A stretch of DNA of 64,000 nucleotides from Pseudomonas persica (lineage in GTDB: Bacteria; Pseudomonadota; Gammaproteobacteria; Pseudomonadales; Pseudomonadaceae): assembly GCF_900291015.1 (NCBI RefSeq), contig NZ_OLKL01000033.1, forward strand, positions 62,001 through 126,000. Direction: 5' to 3'. The notes under the pieces are model-generated. The model was not told the DNA's origin. It saw nothing but the letters and a program-made list of their open reading frames with translations, and made no database searches. This document shows, one piece after another, positions 31,655 to 41,068 of this stretch. The first letter of the stretch is position 1; every line of letters begins with the position of its first letter. A program made the position numbers and the translations under genes.

Positions 31655-33213
31655 ACTGGACCGCCATCTCGATGTTCATGGTGTTCGTCTGCTTCACCCT
31701 GCTGGTCACCCGCTGGGCGGCCATGCGCACCCGCTCGGCCAGCGACTTCTACACCGCTGGCGGGGGCCTGACCGGCATGCAGAACGGCCTGGCGATCGCT
31801 GGCGACATGATCAGCGCCGCGTCGTTCCTGGGCATTTCGGCAATGATGTTCATGAACGGCTACGACGGGCTGCTGTATGCCCTGGGCGTACTGGCCGGCT
31901 GGCCGATCATCCTGTTCCTGATTGCCGAACGCCTGCGTAACCTGGGCAAGTACACCTTCGCCGACGTGGTCAGCTACCGCCTGGCGCAAACCCCGGTGCG
32001 CCTGACCTCGGCCTTCGGCACCCTGGTGGTGGCGCTGATGTACCTGGTAGCGCAGATGGTCGGTGCCGGCAAGCTGATCGAGCTGCTGTTCGGCATCAGC
32101 TACCTGTACGCAGTGATGCTGGTCGGCGTACTGATGGTCGCCTACGTCACCTTCGGCGGCATGCTCGCCACCACCTGGGTGCAGATCATCAAGGCAGTGA
32201 TGCTGCTGTTGGGCACCACCTTCATGGCCTTCATGGTGCTCAAGCATTTCGGCTTCAGCACCGAGGCGATGTTCGCCAGCGCCGTGGCCGTGCATGCCAA
32301 AGGCCAGGCGATCATGGCCCCGGGCGGCTTGCTGTCCAACCCGGTGGACGCCATTTCCCTGGGCCTGGGCATGATGTTCGGGACCGCCGGCCTGCCGCAT
32401 ATCCTGATGCGCTTCTTCACCGTCAGCGATGCCAAGGAAGCGCGCAAGAGCGTGTTCTATGCCACCGGGTTCATCGGCTACTTCTACCTGCTGCTGATCG
32501 TCATCGGCTTTGGTGCCATCGTCATGGTCGGCACCGAGCCGTCCTACCGTGACGCCACCGGCGCGATCATCGGCGGTGGCAACATGGTCGCCGTGCACCT
32601 GGCCCAGGCCGTAGGTGGCAATCTGTTCCTCGGTTTCATCTCCGCTGTGGCCTTCGCCACCATCCTTGCCGTGGTCGCCGGCCTGGCGCTGTCCGGTGCA
32701 TCGGCCGTTTCCCACGACCTGTACGCCTGTGTGGTGCGCCAGGGCAAGGCCAGCGAGCAAGAGGAAATGCGCGTGTCGCGCATCGCCACCCTGCTGATCG
32801 GCCTGTTGGCGGTCATCCTCGGCCTGATGTTCGAGTCGCAGAACATCGCCTTCCTCTCCGGCCTGGTGCTGGCAGTGGCGGCCTCGGTCAACTTCCCGGT
32901 GTTGCTGCTCTCGATGTTCTGGAAAGGCCTGACCACTCGCGGTGCGGTGTGCGGCAGCATGGCTGGCCTGGTCTCGGCGGTGCTGCTGGTGATATTGGGC
33001 CCGGCGGTGTGGGTCAACGTGCTGCATAACGAACAGGCGCTGTTCCCCTACAGCAACCCGGCGCTGTTCTCCATGAGCCTGGCCTTCCTCGGCGCCTGGG
33101 TGTTCTCGGTCACTGACAGCTCCGAGCGCGCCAATCAGGAACGTGGCCGCTACCTGGCCCAGTTCATCCGCTCCATGACCGGTATCGGCGCTGCCGGCGC
33201 CAGCAAGCACTGA
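31651..33213 (+). CDS. paaL: PaaL, phenylacetate permease (sodium:solute symporter family)
   Basis: 520 residues, about 13 membrane helices. SSS-family signatures are [56 protein letters not shown] and [20 protein letters not shown]. It is like the acetate permease ActP. Within the paa cluster and next to the porin gene, phenylacetate is the likely substrate. The frame is open further upstream, but the ATG at 31651 overlapping DUF485 gives the proper N-terminus. Confidence 0.93.
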   Translation: MNWTAISMFMVFVCFTLLVTRWAAMRTRSASDFYTAGGGLTGMQNGLAIAGDMISAASFLGISAMMFMNGYDGLLYALGVLAGWPIILFLIAERLRNLGKYTFADVVSYRLAQTPVRLTSAFGTLVVALMYLVAQMVGAGKLIELLFGISYLYAVMLVGVLMVAYVTFGGMLATTWVQIIKAVMLLLGTTFMAFMVLKHFGFSTEAMFASAVAVHAKGQAIMAPGGLLSNPVDAISLGLGMMFGTAGLPHILMRFFTVSDAKEARKSVFYATGFIGYFYLLLIVIGFGAIVMVGTEPSYRDATGAIIGGGNMVAVHLAQAVGGNLFLGFISAVAFATILAVVAGLALSGASAVSHDLYACVVRQGKASEQEEMRVSRIATLLIGLLAVILGLMFESQNIAFLSGLVLAVAASVNFPVLLLSMFWKGLTTRGAVCGSMAGLVSAVLLVILGPAVWVNVLHNEQALFPYSNPALFSMSLAFLGAWVFSVTDSSERANQERGRYLAQFIRSMTGIGAAGASKH

Positions 33214-33232
33214 CCTTCAGGGAAGAACAACC

Positions 33233-34483
33233 ATGTCGGGTAAAACAACAATGAACCGCACGCACTTCATTTCGGCCGCCTGGCTGGCCAGCCTCGCCCT
33301 GCCGTTGCCGGCCATGGCGGATTTCATCGGCGACAGCCACGCCCGGCTGGAGCTGCGTAATCACTACCTCAACCGCGACTTCCGCCAGAGCAACGCAGCG
33401 CAGGCCAAGGCCGAGGAATGGGGCCAGGGCTTTACCGCCAAGCTGGAGTCGGGCTTCACCGAAGGCCCGGTCGGTTTTGGTGCAGACGCCATGGGCCAGC
33501 TGGGCATAAAGCTCGACTCCAGCCGCGACCGCCGCAATACCGGCCTGCTGCCCTTCGGCCCCAACAGCCATGAACCGGTCGATAACTACAGCGAACTGGG
33601 CCTGACTGGCAAGGTGCGGGTGGCCAAGAGCACCCTGCGTCTGGGCACCTTGCAACCGATCCTGCCAGTGGTGGTGTACAACGACACCCGCCTGCTGGCC
33701 TCGACTTTCCAGGGCGGGCTGCTCACCAGCCAGGACCTGGCCGGCCTGACCTTCAACGCCGGCCGCCTGACCAAGGCCAACCTGCGCGACTCCTCGGGCC
33801 GCGACGACATCGGCTACGGCGCCGCCAGCAGCGACCACCTGGACTTCGGCGGTGGCAGCTACGCCATCACCCCGCAAACCAGCGTCAGCTATTACTACGC
33901 CAAGCTCGAGGACATCTACCGCCAGCAGTTCGTCGGCCTGGTCGATACCCGCCCGCTGGGTGAAGGCCTGAGCCTGCGCACCGACCTGCGCTACTTCGAC
34001 AGCCGCAACGACGGCGCCGAACGCGCCGGCACCATCGACAACCGTAACTTCAACGCCATGTTCACCCTCGGCGTGCGGGCCCACAAGTTCACCGCCACCT
34101 GGCAGCAGATGTCCGGCGACAGTGCCTTCCCGTTCGTGAACGGCGGCGACCCGTTCACCGTCAACCTAGTCACCTACAACACCTTCACCCGCGCCGGGCT
34201 GGACTCGTGGCAGGTGCGCTACGACTACGACTTCGTTGCCATGGGCATTCCCGGTCTGAGCTTCATGAGCCGCTACACCGATGGCCGCCACGCCGAAACC
34301 GCCACCGTCAGCAATGGCCGTGAGCGTGAGCGCGACACCGACATCACCTATGTCATCCAGAGCGGCCCGTTCAAGGACGTCAGCCTGCGCTGGCGCAACG
34401 TCACCTTCCGCTCAGGCAATGGCCTGAGCAACGCCGTGGACGAAAACCGCCTGATCATCGGCTACACCGTGGCGCTGTGGTAA
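33233..34483 (+). CDS. paaM: PaaM, OprD-type outer-membrane porin
   Basis: 416 residues. Signal peptide about 1-28 ([20 protein letters not shown] then AMA). The mature part starts [20 protein letters not shown], with many alternating strands and a C-terminal YTVALW ending in tryptophan, as in OprD-family barrels. It carries phenylacetate across the outer membrane for PaaL. An ATG 18 nt downstream is an alternative start; AGGGAAG fits the longer form. Confidence 0.9.
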   Translation: MSGKTTMNRTHFISAAWLASLALPLPAMADFIGDSHARLELRNHYLNRDFRQSNAAQAKAEEWGQGFTAKLESGFTEGPVGFGADAMGQLGIKLDSSRDRRNTGLLPFGPNSHEPVDNYSELGLTGKVRVAKSTLRLGTLQPILPVVVYNDTRLLASTFQGGLLTSQDLAGLTFNAGRLTKANLRDSSGRDDIGYGAASSDHLDFGGGSYAITPQTSVSYYYAKLEDIYRQQFVGLVDTRPLGEGLSLRTDLRYFDSRNDGAERAGTIDNRNFNAMFTLGVRAHKFTATWQQMSGDSAFPFVNGGDPFTVNLVTYNTFTRAGLDSWQVRYDYDFVAMGIPGLSFMSRYTDGRHAETATVSNGRERERDTDITYVIQSGPFKDVSLRWRNVTFRSGNGLSNAVDENRLIIGYTVALW

Positions 34484-34511
34484 CAGCGCCCCTTCTACAT
34501 TGGAGAACAGC

Positions 34512-36563
34512 ATGTCTGCCGCCCCTACCCTGCAAAGCTTCATCGCCGGCCGCTGGCTCGGCCAGCACGGCGCCCAGGCCCTGCGCAGCGCCCTGGACGG
34601 CCACGTCCTGGCCTACAGCCACGAAGAACGCCCGGACTTCGCCGAAGCCGTGGACTTTGCCCGCGCGCGTGGCCTGGCCGCGCTGATGGCCATGGACTTC
34701 CAGCAACGCGCCGCCCGCCTGAAGGCGCTGGCCCTGTACCTGGCCGAGCACAAGGAACAGCTCTACGCCCTGTCCCACCACAGCGGTGCCACCCGTGCCG
34801 ATAGCTGGATCGACATCGAAGGTGGCAACGCCACACTGTTCTCCTATGCGGGCATCGGCAGCCGTGAGTTGCCATCGGGCAACCTGATGCACGAAGGCCC
34901 GGCCATCCCGCTGGGCAAGCAAGGCCATTTCGCCGGCAGCCACATCCTGGTGCCGCGCGCCGGGGTGGCGGTGCACATCAATGCCTTCAACTTCCCTATC
35001 TGGGGCATGCTGGAGAAGTTCGCCCCGACCTTCCTCGCCGGCATGCCGTGCATCGTCAAGCCGGCGACCTCGACCAGCTACCTGACCGAGGCCGTGGTGC
35101 GCCTGATGAATGCATCCGGCCTGTTGCCCGAAGGCAGCCTGCAACTGGTGATCGGCAGCACCGGCGACCTGCTCGACCGCCTGCAAGGCCAGGACCTGGT
35201 GACCTTCACCGGTTCCGCCGACACCGCCGCCAAGTTGCGCGTCACACCGAACCTGGTACGTAACTCGGTGCCGTTCACTGCCGAAGCCGATTCGCTGAAC
35301 TGCGCCATCCTCGGCCCGGACGTGACCCCGGACAGCGAAGAGTTCGACCTGTACATCAAGGAGGTGGTCCGCGAAATGACCACCAAGGCCGGGCAGAAAT
35401 GCACCGCCATCCGCCGCGCCATCGTACCGGCCAGGCACATCGACGCCGTTGCCACGCGCCTGCGCGAGCGGCTGAGCAAGGTGGTGGTCGGTGACCCGTC
35501 GCTGGAAGGTGTGCGCATGGGCGCCCTGGCTTCCCACGACCAGCAGCACGATGTGGCCGAACGCGTGCGCAGCCTGCTGCACAGCTGCGACCAGCTGTTC
35601 GGCGCCAGCGATGGTTTTGCACCGCGTGGCGAAGGTGTGGCGGAGGGCGCGTTCTTTGCTCCGACCCTGCTGCAAGCCCGTGACCCGCATGCTGAAGGCG
35701 GTGCCCACGATATCGAAGCGTTCGGCCCGGTCAGCACGCTGATGGCCTATGACGACCTCGACGAAGCCCTGGCGCTGGCCGCGCGTGGCAAAGGCAGCCT
35801 GGTGGCGACCCTGGTCACCGCCGACCGCAGTGTAGCGGCCAAGGCCATCCCGGTGGCCGCTGCCTGGCATGGCCGCCTGCTGGTACTCGACAGCGAGGCG
35901 GCCAAGGAATCCACCGGCCATGGCTCGCCATTGCCGCAGCTCAAGCACGGTGGCCCGGGCCGCGCCGGTGGTGGTGAGGAACTGGGAGGCCTGCGTGCCG
36001 TCAAACACTACCTGCAACGCGCCGCGGTACAGGGTTCGCCGAGCATGCTCACGGCGGTAACCGGCGAATACGTGCGCGGTGGCGAGGTGATCGAAACCGA
36101 AGTGCACCCGTTCCGCCGCTATTTCGAGCAACTGCGCATCGGCGAGTCGCTGCTCACCCACCGCCGTACCGTGACCGAAGCCGACCTGGTCAACTTCGGC
36201 TGCCTGTCGGGCGACCATTTCTACATGCACTTCGACGAGATCGCCGCCAGGCAATCGCAGTTCGGCAAGCGCATTGCCCACGGCTACTTCGTGCTGTCGG
36301 CTGCAGCCGGGCTGTTCGTCTCCCCCGCTGCAGGCCCGGTTCTGGCCAACTACGGCCTGGATACCCTGCGCTTCATCAACCCGGTGGGCATCGGCGACAC
36401 CATCCAGGCGCGCCTGACCTGCAAGCGCAAGATCGACCAGGGCAAGACCAGCCCGCTTGGCCAGCCGCAGGGTGTGGTGGCGTGGGATGTGGAGGTGACC
36501 AACCAGCTGGGTGAGCTGGTCGCCAGCTACGACATCCTCACCCTGGTGCTGAAAAGGCCCTGA
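34512..36563 (+). CDS. paaZ: PaaZ, bifunctional oxepin-CoA hydrolase / 3-oxo-5,6-dehydrosuberyl-CoA semialdehyde dehydrogenase
   Basis: 683 residues. Residues 1-520 form an aldehyde dehydrogenase: [31 protein letters not shown] and the catalytic cysteine in [18 protein letters not shown]. Residues about 540-680 form a MaoC-like hydratase domain ([38 protein letters not shown]). The latter opens the oxepin ring and the former oxidises the aldehyde. AGAACAGC precedes the ATG. It is the last gene of the catabolon. Confidence 0.95.
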   Translation: MSAAPTLQSFIAGRWLGQHGAQALRSALDGHVLAYSHEERPDFAEAVDFARARGLAALMAMDFQQRAARLKALALYLAEHKEQLYALSHHSGATRADSWIDIEGGNATLFSYAGIGSRELPSGNLMHEGPAIPLGKQGHFAGSHILVPRAGVAVHINAFNFPIWGMLEKFAPTFLAGMPCIVKPATSTSYLTEAVVRLMNASGLLPEGSLQLVIGSTGDLLDRLQGQDLVTFTGSADTAAKLRVTPNLVRNSVPFTAEADSLNCAILGPDVTPDSEEFDLYIKEVVREMTTKAGQKCTAIRRAIVPARHIDAVATRLRERLSKVVVGDPSLEGVRMGALASHDQQHDVAERVRSLLHSCDQLFGASDGFAPRGEGVAEGAFFAPTLLQARDPHAEGGAHDIEAFGPVSTLMAYDDLDEALALAARGKGSLVATLVTADRSVAAKAIPVAAAWHGRLLVLDSEAAKESTGHGSPLPQLKHGGPGRAGGGEELGGLRAVKHYLQRAAVQGSPSMLTAVTGEYVRGGEVIETEVHPFRRYFEQLRIGESLLTHRRTVTEADLVNFGCLSGDHFYMHFDEIAARQSQFGKRIAHGYFVLSAAAGLFVSPAAGPVLANYGLDTLRFINPVGIGDTIQARLTCKRKIDQGKTSPLGQPQGVVAWDVEVTNQLGELVASYDILTLVLKRP

Positions 36564-36656
36564 CGGCACCGTTGGTCAGGGGCGGTCGGCATCCAACCGA
36601 CCTCTCCTGGCCGTTGCAGTTCTTATGCTATGAGTACCGAGCATGAGGATTGCGAG

Positions 36657-36827
36657 ATGAACGACTTACTGAGGATGGGCGGTGGCAGCGCACAGGATGA
36701 CTGGCCAGAGCTTGACCCAGAGCGGCGCAACGACCGGGCCGACGACGCGGATGCAACCCCCAATGTAACCGAAGATGAAGAGAACCGCCCCGGGGTACCG
36801 GCTAGCGACCCCGAGTCCGGTGCCTGA
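36657..36827 (+). CDS. Small acidic hypothetical protein
   Basis: 56 residues (MNDLLRMGGGSAQDDWPELD, ending SDPESGA), strongly acidic and likely disordered. GAGG is 8 nt before this ATG; an earlier ATG in frame lacks a site. No domain is recognised. Confidence 0.5.
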   Translation: MNDLLRMGGGSAQDDWPELDPERRNDRADDADATPNVTEDEENRPGVPASDPESGA

Positions 36828-36863
36828 TTTTCAGTGCATTCGAAACCTGGCTGTCCGCCCCGA

Positions 36864-37015
36864 GTTCGCCAGTGGTCCGCGTACCCTGTGGGAGCGGCTT
36901 TAGCCGCGAACAATCCAACGCGGTGGATGGCACCGGCTACACCGGTGTTCGCGGCTAAAGCCGGTCCCACAGGGGCCCTGCTAATTCAACGAGTTATGTG
37001 CAGTTCTATGAGAGC
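36864..37015. repeat. Composite intergenic repeat, copy A
   Basis: About 150 bp with a REP-like inverted pair (GCGGCTTTAGCCGCGAA and its inverse) plus an extra tail, CTGCTAATTCAACGAGTTAT and CAGTTCTATGAGAGC, that is not part of a REP. A near-identical copy lies at 56187-56334 (about 90% identity by eye). Confidence 0.85.
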
Positions 37016-37050
37016 GGGCGTGCCCGCGGAACAGCTGAGGTTCGTAATAA

Positions 37051-37320
37051 TCACAGCATCGCCGCCGGCCCCCCCACCGACCGATTCGGTTTGCCCCCCG
37101 ACACACGCCAGCTCACGGCGGTAATCCCGTAGCGCTCGGCCATCGGCCGACTGACCTTGCGGATCTTCTCGCGCCCGAACTTGGGAATGATGCCGATGCC
37201 CGCATCGCAACTTGCCCAATGCCAGGCCTCGGCATTGTCCAGTTGCTCCAGACGGATAATGAAACTGCGCGGCTGGCCGTGCAGTTGGTAATCGATGATG
37301 TATAGCTGTGGACCAGGCAT
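37051..37320 (-). CDS. Small conserved Pseudomonas protein (possibly DUF6555)
   Basis: 89 residues: MPGPQLYIIDYQLHGQPRSF, IIRLEQLDNAEAWHWASCDA, then GIGIIPKFGREKIRK and a C-terminal GGKPNRSVGG. It looks like a small mixed alpha/beta domain with no signal. The family number is from memory. GGAGGCC lies before the ATG. Confidence 0.7.
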   Translation of the reverse strand: MPGPQLYIIDYQLHGQPRSFIIRLEQLDNAEAWHWASCDAGIGIIPKFGREKIRKVSRPMAERYGITAVSWRVSGGKPNRSVGGPAAML

Positions 37321-37388
37321 CTAGAGGCCTCCTTTTCTCCATGGATGACATCCTGATTGATCGGGATATGCTCGGAAAATTCAAAAAA

Positions 37389-37598
37389 TCACCGATGGCG
37401 ATCTCCACCGTGGCTGTTCTGCCCACCCTTGCGGCCGGCGTCCGATGCCCGTTGGCGGTCATTGGCAAAATTGCCGCCAGAAACCTGGCCGCCCTTGTGC
37501 CCGGCGCGGGAGGCCCGCTCCCGGTCGTTGGCGAAGTTGCCTGGGTTGGTTTGCTTGTTGCCGCCACGCCGACTGGTGCGTTCTTGGTCCTGCGCCAT
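37389..37598 (-). CDS. KGG-repeat stress-induced protein
   Basis: 69 residues, hydrophilic, with repeats NPGNFANDRERASRAGHKGG and GGNFANDRQRASDAGRKGG, the KGG (GsiB/YmdF-like) motif. AGGAGAAACTAC precedes the ATG. Such proteins accumulate in general stress or stationary phase and are thought to be desiccation-type protectants. A second KGG protein is at 53702-53884. Confidence 0.85.
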   Translation of the reverse strand: MAQDQERTSRRGGNKQTNPGNFANDRERASRAGHKGGQVSGGNFANDRQRASDAGRKGGQNSHGGDRHR

Positions 37599-37830
37599 GT
37601 AGTTTCTCCTTGCGATGGTTTGCCGGGGCGCATCGATCTGCGCCTTACCTTGGTTCCGAACCCTCGAACACCGGCTCTGCTCAACGGTTTTGCACTCAAG
37701 CGACGTGTGGCACGAAACACTCGCGGGCAAAACATTGGTGCCACAGCGACCGTTCGTCACCTTAAACGCAACGTTTATTGCCGCCTGGGGCCGAATCTTC
37801 ATGGAATAAGGGATTCGCCCAGGAGCCTGA

Positions 37831-38229
37831 ATGAAGCCCGTCAAGCATCGCGCCACCATCATCTGCCGGCATGGCAAGCAAACCCATAAGTGGTTGTGGG
37901 TGAGAAAGCCCAACGCCGCCTGGACTCTGCCCGGCGGCAAGATCGAGCCCGGCGAGACACCGGTGCAGGCAGCGGAGCGTGAGTTGTGGGAAGAAACCGG
38001 GTTACAGGCCGAGACGCTGACCTTGTTGATGCGCCATGAAGCGGCAGAACGCGTGCACTACGTGTTCGAGGCAGAGTTCGCCGATACGCCGCATCCCAAG
38101 GCCCTGCATGAGATTGCCGATTGCCGGTTTGCCCATCTGGACCAGGTGCCGGTACTCAAGGATGAAATCAAGCTGCTGATCCGCTCGTTGTTCGCCTGTG
38201 ACCGGGCCATTGCGGCGTCTGTGCGGTAG
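37831..38229 (+). CDS. Nudix hydrolase
   Basis: 132 residues. The Nudix box is complete: GGKIEPGETPVQAAERELWE plus ETGL (G-x5-E-x7-RE-x2-EE-x-G). It is preceded by ATIICRHGKQTHKWLWVRKP. It hydrolyses nucleoside-diphosphate-linked compounds; the substrate is not visible. The ATG is at the end of an open gap after the KGG gene's divergent promoter. Confidence 0.88.
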   Translation: MKPVKHRATIICRHGKQTHKWLWVRKPNAAWTLPGGKIEPGETPVQAAERELWEETGLQAETLTLLMRHEAAERVHYVFEAEFADTPHPKALHEIADCRFAHLDQVPVLKDEIKLLIRSLFACDRAIAASVR

Positions 38230-38255
38230 ATCTGCTTTACCGGCACCGGCAAGCG

Positions 38256-38807
38256 CTAGGCATGCACATTCCACTGACACGTCTCCAGCTCGATCGGCAT
38301 CTCATCGATGGCGTGGATCATCCCGTTCTCCAGGGCCTCCCGTGGCCCGAGGATGCGCGGGTAGGCCATCAGATACCTAGGCACATCCAGCACCTCGGCC
38401 GCCCCCTCGGTCCGCTCGGCGACGATCTGCGCATACAGCCGCAGGTCATAGTCCAGGCTCATCGCATATTCGGCCATGCGTGAATGGTCCACCGAGCCGT
38501 GCAAGGTCCAGTGGAACGGATGGAACAGGAACTTGCTGTAACTGCATGCCGTGCGCCGGTCCCCGGCCAGGAACAGGATGTTGCCCATGGATTCCACCGT
38601 GCCCAGGTTGTGGGTATGCACCTCGACCGGTAACGCCCGCAGAAAGTTGTACAAGGTAAACCCGTAACTGCACTCGCCGCCCATGGTGGCAATGTTCAGT
38701 TGCAGGACCTCGGCCCCCTGCTGCAGCGCCCGCGAGCAGGTGTTGATCAGGTTGCCGCAGGTGGATGAATTGATGGGCCCGGTGAAGTGGACAATATGTC
38801 TGGCCAT
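38256..38807 (-). CDS. ClpP-like serine protease/crotonase-fold protein
   Basis: 183 residues. The fold is ClpP/crotonase: a serine in GTVESMGNILFLAGD (S73), a histidine in FLFHPFHWT (H96), and a C-terminal YPRILGPREALENGMIHAID that mirrors ClpP's SAxEAxxYGLID. N-terminal MARHIVHFTGPINSSTCGNL is the substrate-side strand. It is not canonical ClpP (no tig/clpX neighbours). Use of an ATPase partner is unknown. TGGAGGCAAGC precedes the ATG. Confidence 0.8.
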   Translation of the reverse strand: MARHIVHFTGPINSSTCGNLINTCSRALQQGAEVLQLNIATMGGECSYGFTLYNFLRALPVEVHTHNLGTVESMGNILFLAGDRRTACSYSKFLFHPFHWTLHGSVDHSRMAEYAMSLDYDLRLYAQIVAERTEGAAEVLDVPRYLMAYPRILGPREALENGMIHAIDEMPIELETCQWNVHA

Positions 38808-38829
38808 GCTTGCCTCCAGGGTTGGCAGC

Positions 38830-39204
38830 TCATTCCTTGGTCTTCTGCGCATCGTCACCCTGCCCGGCCATCTGTCGGTACTGCTTGCGCAGGGCATGCA
38901 GCTCGGCCGGATCCATGTCTTCAAGGTCCAGCAACGCCTTGTGCGCCCGTTGGGTGGTGCGCAACAACTCGTCGATCTTGATGTGCAGTTCGTCGTTGTC
39001 GCGGTTCTGGGTGTTCTGGATCAGGAACACCATGAGGAAAGTGATGATGGTGGTCGAGGTGTTGATCACCAGTTGCCAGGTGTCGTTGAAGCCGAACAAC
39101 GGCCCGGTCACTGCCCAGCTCAGGATCAGCAGGCAGGCGATGGCAAAGGTCAGCGGGCGGCCGGCCCAATTGGCCAGCCACTGGGCGAAACGGTCGAATT
39201 TCAT
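38830..39204 (-). CDS. Low-affinity iron permease family protein
   Basis: 124 residues. Two membrane helices (LTFAIACLLILSWAVTGPLF; TSTTIITFLMVFLIQNTQNR) then a cytoplasmic helix with DELHIKIDELLRTTQRAHKA. WQLVINTSTTIITFLMVFLI and QNTQNRD are the signature of the family named for yeast Fet4-like low-affinity iron transport; transport has not been shown for bacterial members of this size. It ends 23 nt before the ClpP-like gene on the same strand. Confidence 0.85.
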   Translation of the reverse strand: MKFDRFAQWLANWAGRPLTFAIACLLILSWAVTGPLFGFNDTWQLVINTSTTIITFLMVFLIQNTQNRDNDELHIKIDELLRTTQRAHKALLDLEDMDPAELHALRKQYRQMAGQGDDAQKTKE

Positions 39205-39368
39205 CCTGGCGCCCTTCCTCGTAGCAGGTATGCGGTGGAAACGTCGCGGGCCGCAAAGTTCAACGCGGCATCAGCTTTTCCCGTTGGTCAACCGTGCTGA
39301 ACCCTGCCGCGCTTCACCAGTCGCACCTTCAGAGTGACCGAACAAGGACCGGCAATGAGGAAGGCAGC

Positions 39369-40286
39369 GTGAGCGATATCCGCATAGGCATCTCCGGCTG
39401 GCGCTACGGCCCCTGGCGCAAGGATTTCTACCCGAAAGGCCTGCCCCAGGACGACGAACTGGCGTTCGCTTCGCGGGCGGTCAACAGCATCGAAATCAAC
39501 GGTTCGTTCTACAGCCTGCAAACGCCCGAACGCTACCAGGGCTGGCGTGACGACACGCCGCATGGCTTCGTGTTCGCGGTAAAAGCTCCGCGTTACATCA
39601 CCCATGTGCGCCGGCTCAAAGACATCGAAGAACCCGTGGCCAATTTCTTCGCCTCCGGGCCGCTGCTGCTCGGCAAGAAGCTGGGGCCATTCTTGTGGCA
39701 GTTTCCACCGAACATGAAGTTCGACGAGGCCCGCTTCGCCCGTTTTCTCGAACTGCTGCCGCACAGCCGCAAGGCTGCCCGCGAATGCGCACAGGGGTGT
39801 GCGCAACGCCTGAGGGGCAACGGCAGCACCGATATCAAGGGCAACGCACGGCTGCGCCACGCCGTGGAAATCCGCAATGAAAGTTTTTTGTGCAAAGCCT
39901 TCATCAAACTGCTGCGCAAGCACCGTGTAGCGCTGGTGGTGGCTGACAGCGCCGGGAAATGGCCTTATGTCGAGGACCTTACCGCCGACTTCGTGTACAT
40001 GCGCCTGCATGGCGACGTGGAGCTGTACAGCAGTGGCTATACCGCGAAGGCGCTGCGGCGCTGGCAGCAGCGTATCCAGCACTGGAGCCAGGGCCGTCAG
40101 GCCGACGATGCCCAGCTGATCGTGCCGGGGCCACCACCACGGCGGGCAACCCGTGACGTCTACTGCTATTTCGACAATGACCAGAAGGTTCATGCGCCGT
40201 ATGACGCCCGGCGCCTGTTGCAGAAGCTGTCGCTGGACCACGAGCTGATGACCGAACCTGGCGTGGTGCCGGAGGTGGCCCTGTGA
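39369..40286 (+). CDS. DUF72 family protein
   Basis: 305 residues. Starts GISGWRYGPWRKDFYPKGLP, has NSIEINGSFYSLQ, FVFAVKAPRYITH and WQFPPNMKFD, and near the C-terminus LHGDVELYSSGYTAKALRRW and CYFDNDQKVHAPYDARRL: the DUF72 TIM-barrel signature. The function is unknown. GTG is taken as start because GAGGAAGG precedes it; the earlier ATG has no site. Overlap with ybhP by 4 nt. Confidence 0.88.
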   Translation: MSDIRIGISGWRYGPWRKDFYPKGLPQDDELAFASRAVNSIEINGSFYSLQTPERYQGWRDDTPHGFVFAVKAPRYITHVRRLKDIEEPVANFFASGPLLLGKKLGPFLWQFPPNMKFDEARFARFLELLPHSRKAARECAQGCAQRLRGNGSTDIKGNARLRHAVEIRNESFLCKAFIKLLRKHRVALVVADSAGKWPYVEDLTADFVYMRLHGDVELYSSGYTAKALRRWQQRIQHWSQGRQADDAQLIVPGPPPRRATRDVYCYFDNDQKVHAPYDARRLLQKLSLDHELMTEPGVVPEVAL

Positions 40287-41068
40287 ACAGGACCCTGCCC
40301 GCCCAGCACTGCATCATCGACAAGGTCACCGCCGTGCGCCGGCTGAATGTGCTGACGCTGAACGTGCACAAGGGCTTCACCTTGTTCAACCGGCGCTTCA
40401 TCCTGCCCGAACTGCGCGAAGCCGTGCGCGCCACTGGCGCCGACCTGGTGTTCTTGCAGGAGGTGCACGGCAGCCACCAGCAACATGCCCAGCGCCACCC
40501 GGCCTGGCCGGAAACGCCGCAGTACGAGTTCCTGGCCGACAGCATGTGGCCGCAGTTCGCCTACGGCCGCAATGCCGTGTACCCCCATGGAGACCACGGC
40601 AACGCCCTGCTGTCGAAATTCCCCATCAGCCGCTTCGACAACCTGGACGTCTCAGTGCTGGGCAACGAACAGCGCGGCCTGCTGCATTGCCAGCTGGAGG
40701 TGCCAGGCCATGACCAGGTGCATGCGGTATGCGTGCACCTGGGCCTGCGCGAAGCCCACCGGCAACGCCAGGTGAGGCTGCTGCTGGACCTGCTCGACAG
40801 CCTGCCGCCCAAGGCACCGGTGATTGTTGCCGGCGACTTCAACGATTGGCGGCTGAAAGCCGATGCGGTGCTGTGCGAACACCTGGTAGAAGCCTTCGGC
40901 GAGCATTTCGGCACCCCGGCGCGTAGTTTTCCGGCGCGTTTGCCGCTGTTGCGCCTGGACCGCATCTACCTGCGCAACGCCATGCCCGGTGCTGCCCAGG
41001 TGCTGTCGAAATACCCGTGGTCGCACCTTTCCGACCACGCCCCTTTGGCTGCGGAGATCAACCTGTGA
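40283..41068 (+). CDS. ybhP: Endonuclease/exonuclease/phosphatase family protein (YbhP)
   Basis: 261 residues. Metal/catalytic motifs are LNVLTLNVHKGF, LVFLQEVHG, VCVHLGLREAHRQRQ, IVAGDFNDWR and LSDHAPLAAEI, the EEP set. E. coli ybhP precedes clsB (ybhO) and ybhN, and the same order is seen here. Overlap with clsB is 4 nt (GTGA), so the three genes are one operon. It may act on lipid-derived or RNA substrates. Confidence 0.88.
   Translation: MNRTLPAQHCIIDKVTAVRRLNVLTLNVHKGFTLFNRRFILPELREAVRATGADLVFLQEVHGSHQQHAQRHPAWPETPQYEFLADSMWPQFAYGRNAVYPHGDHGNALLSKFPISRFDNLDVSVLGNEQRGLLHCQLEVPGHDQVHAVCVHLGLREAHRQRQVRLLLDLLDSLPPKAPVIVAGDFNDWRLKADAVLCEHLVEAFGEHFGTPARSFPARLPLLRLDRIYLRNAMPGAAQVLSKYPWSHLSDHAPLAAEINL

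Noticed and set aside
31585-33210. 541-residue open frame opposite paaL
   Set aside because: Composition is His/Gln/Asp-rich shadow of a hydrophobic transporter; no motif or ribosome site.
34455-36569. 704-residue open frame on the minus strand, opposite paaZ
   Set aside because: Antisense frame across the whole of paaZ, a usual effect of G+C-rich third positions. It has no family motifs, and paaZ itself has two full enzyme domains.
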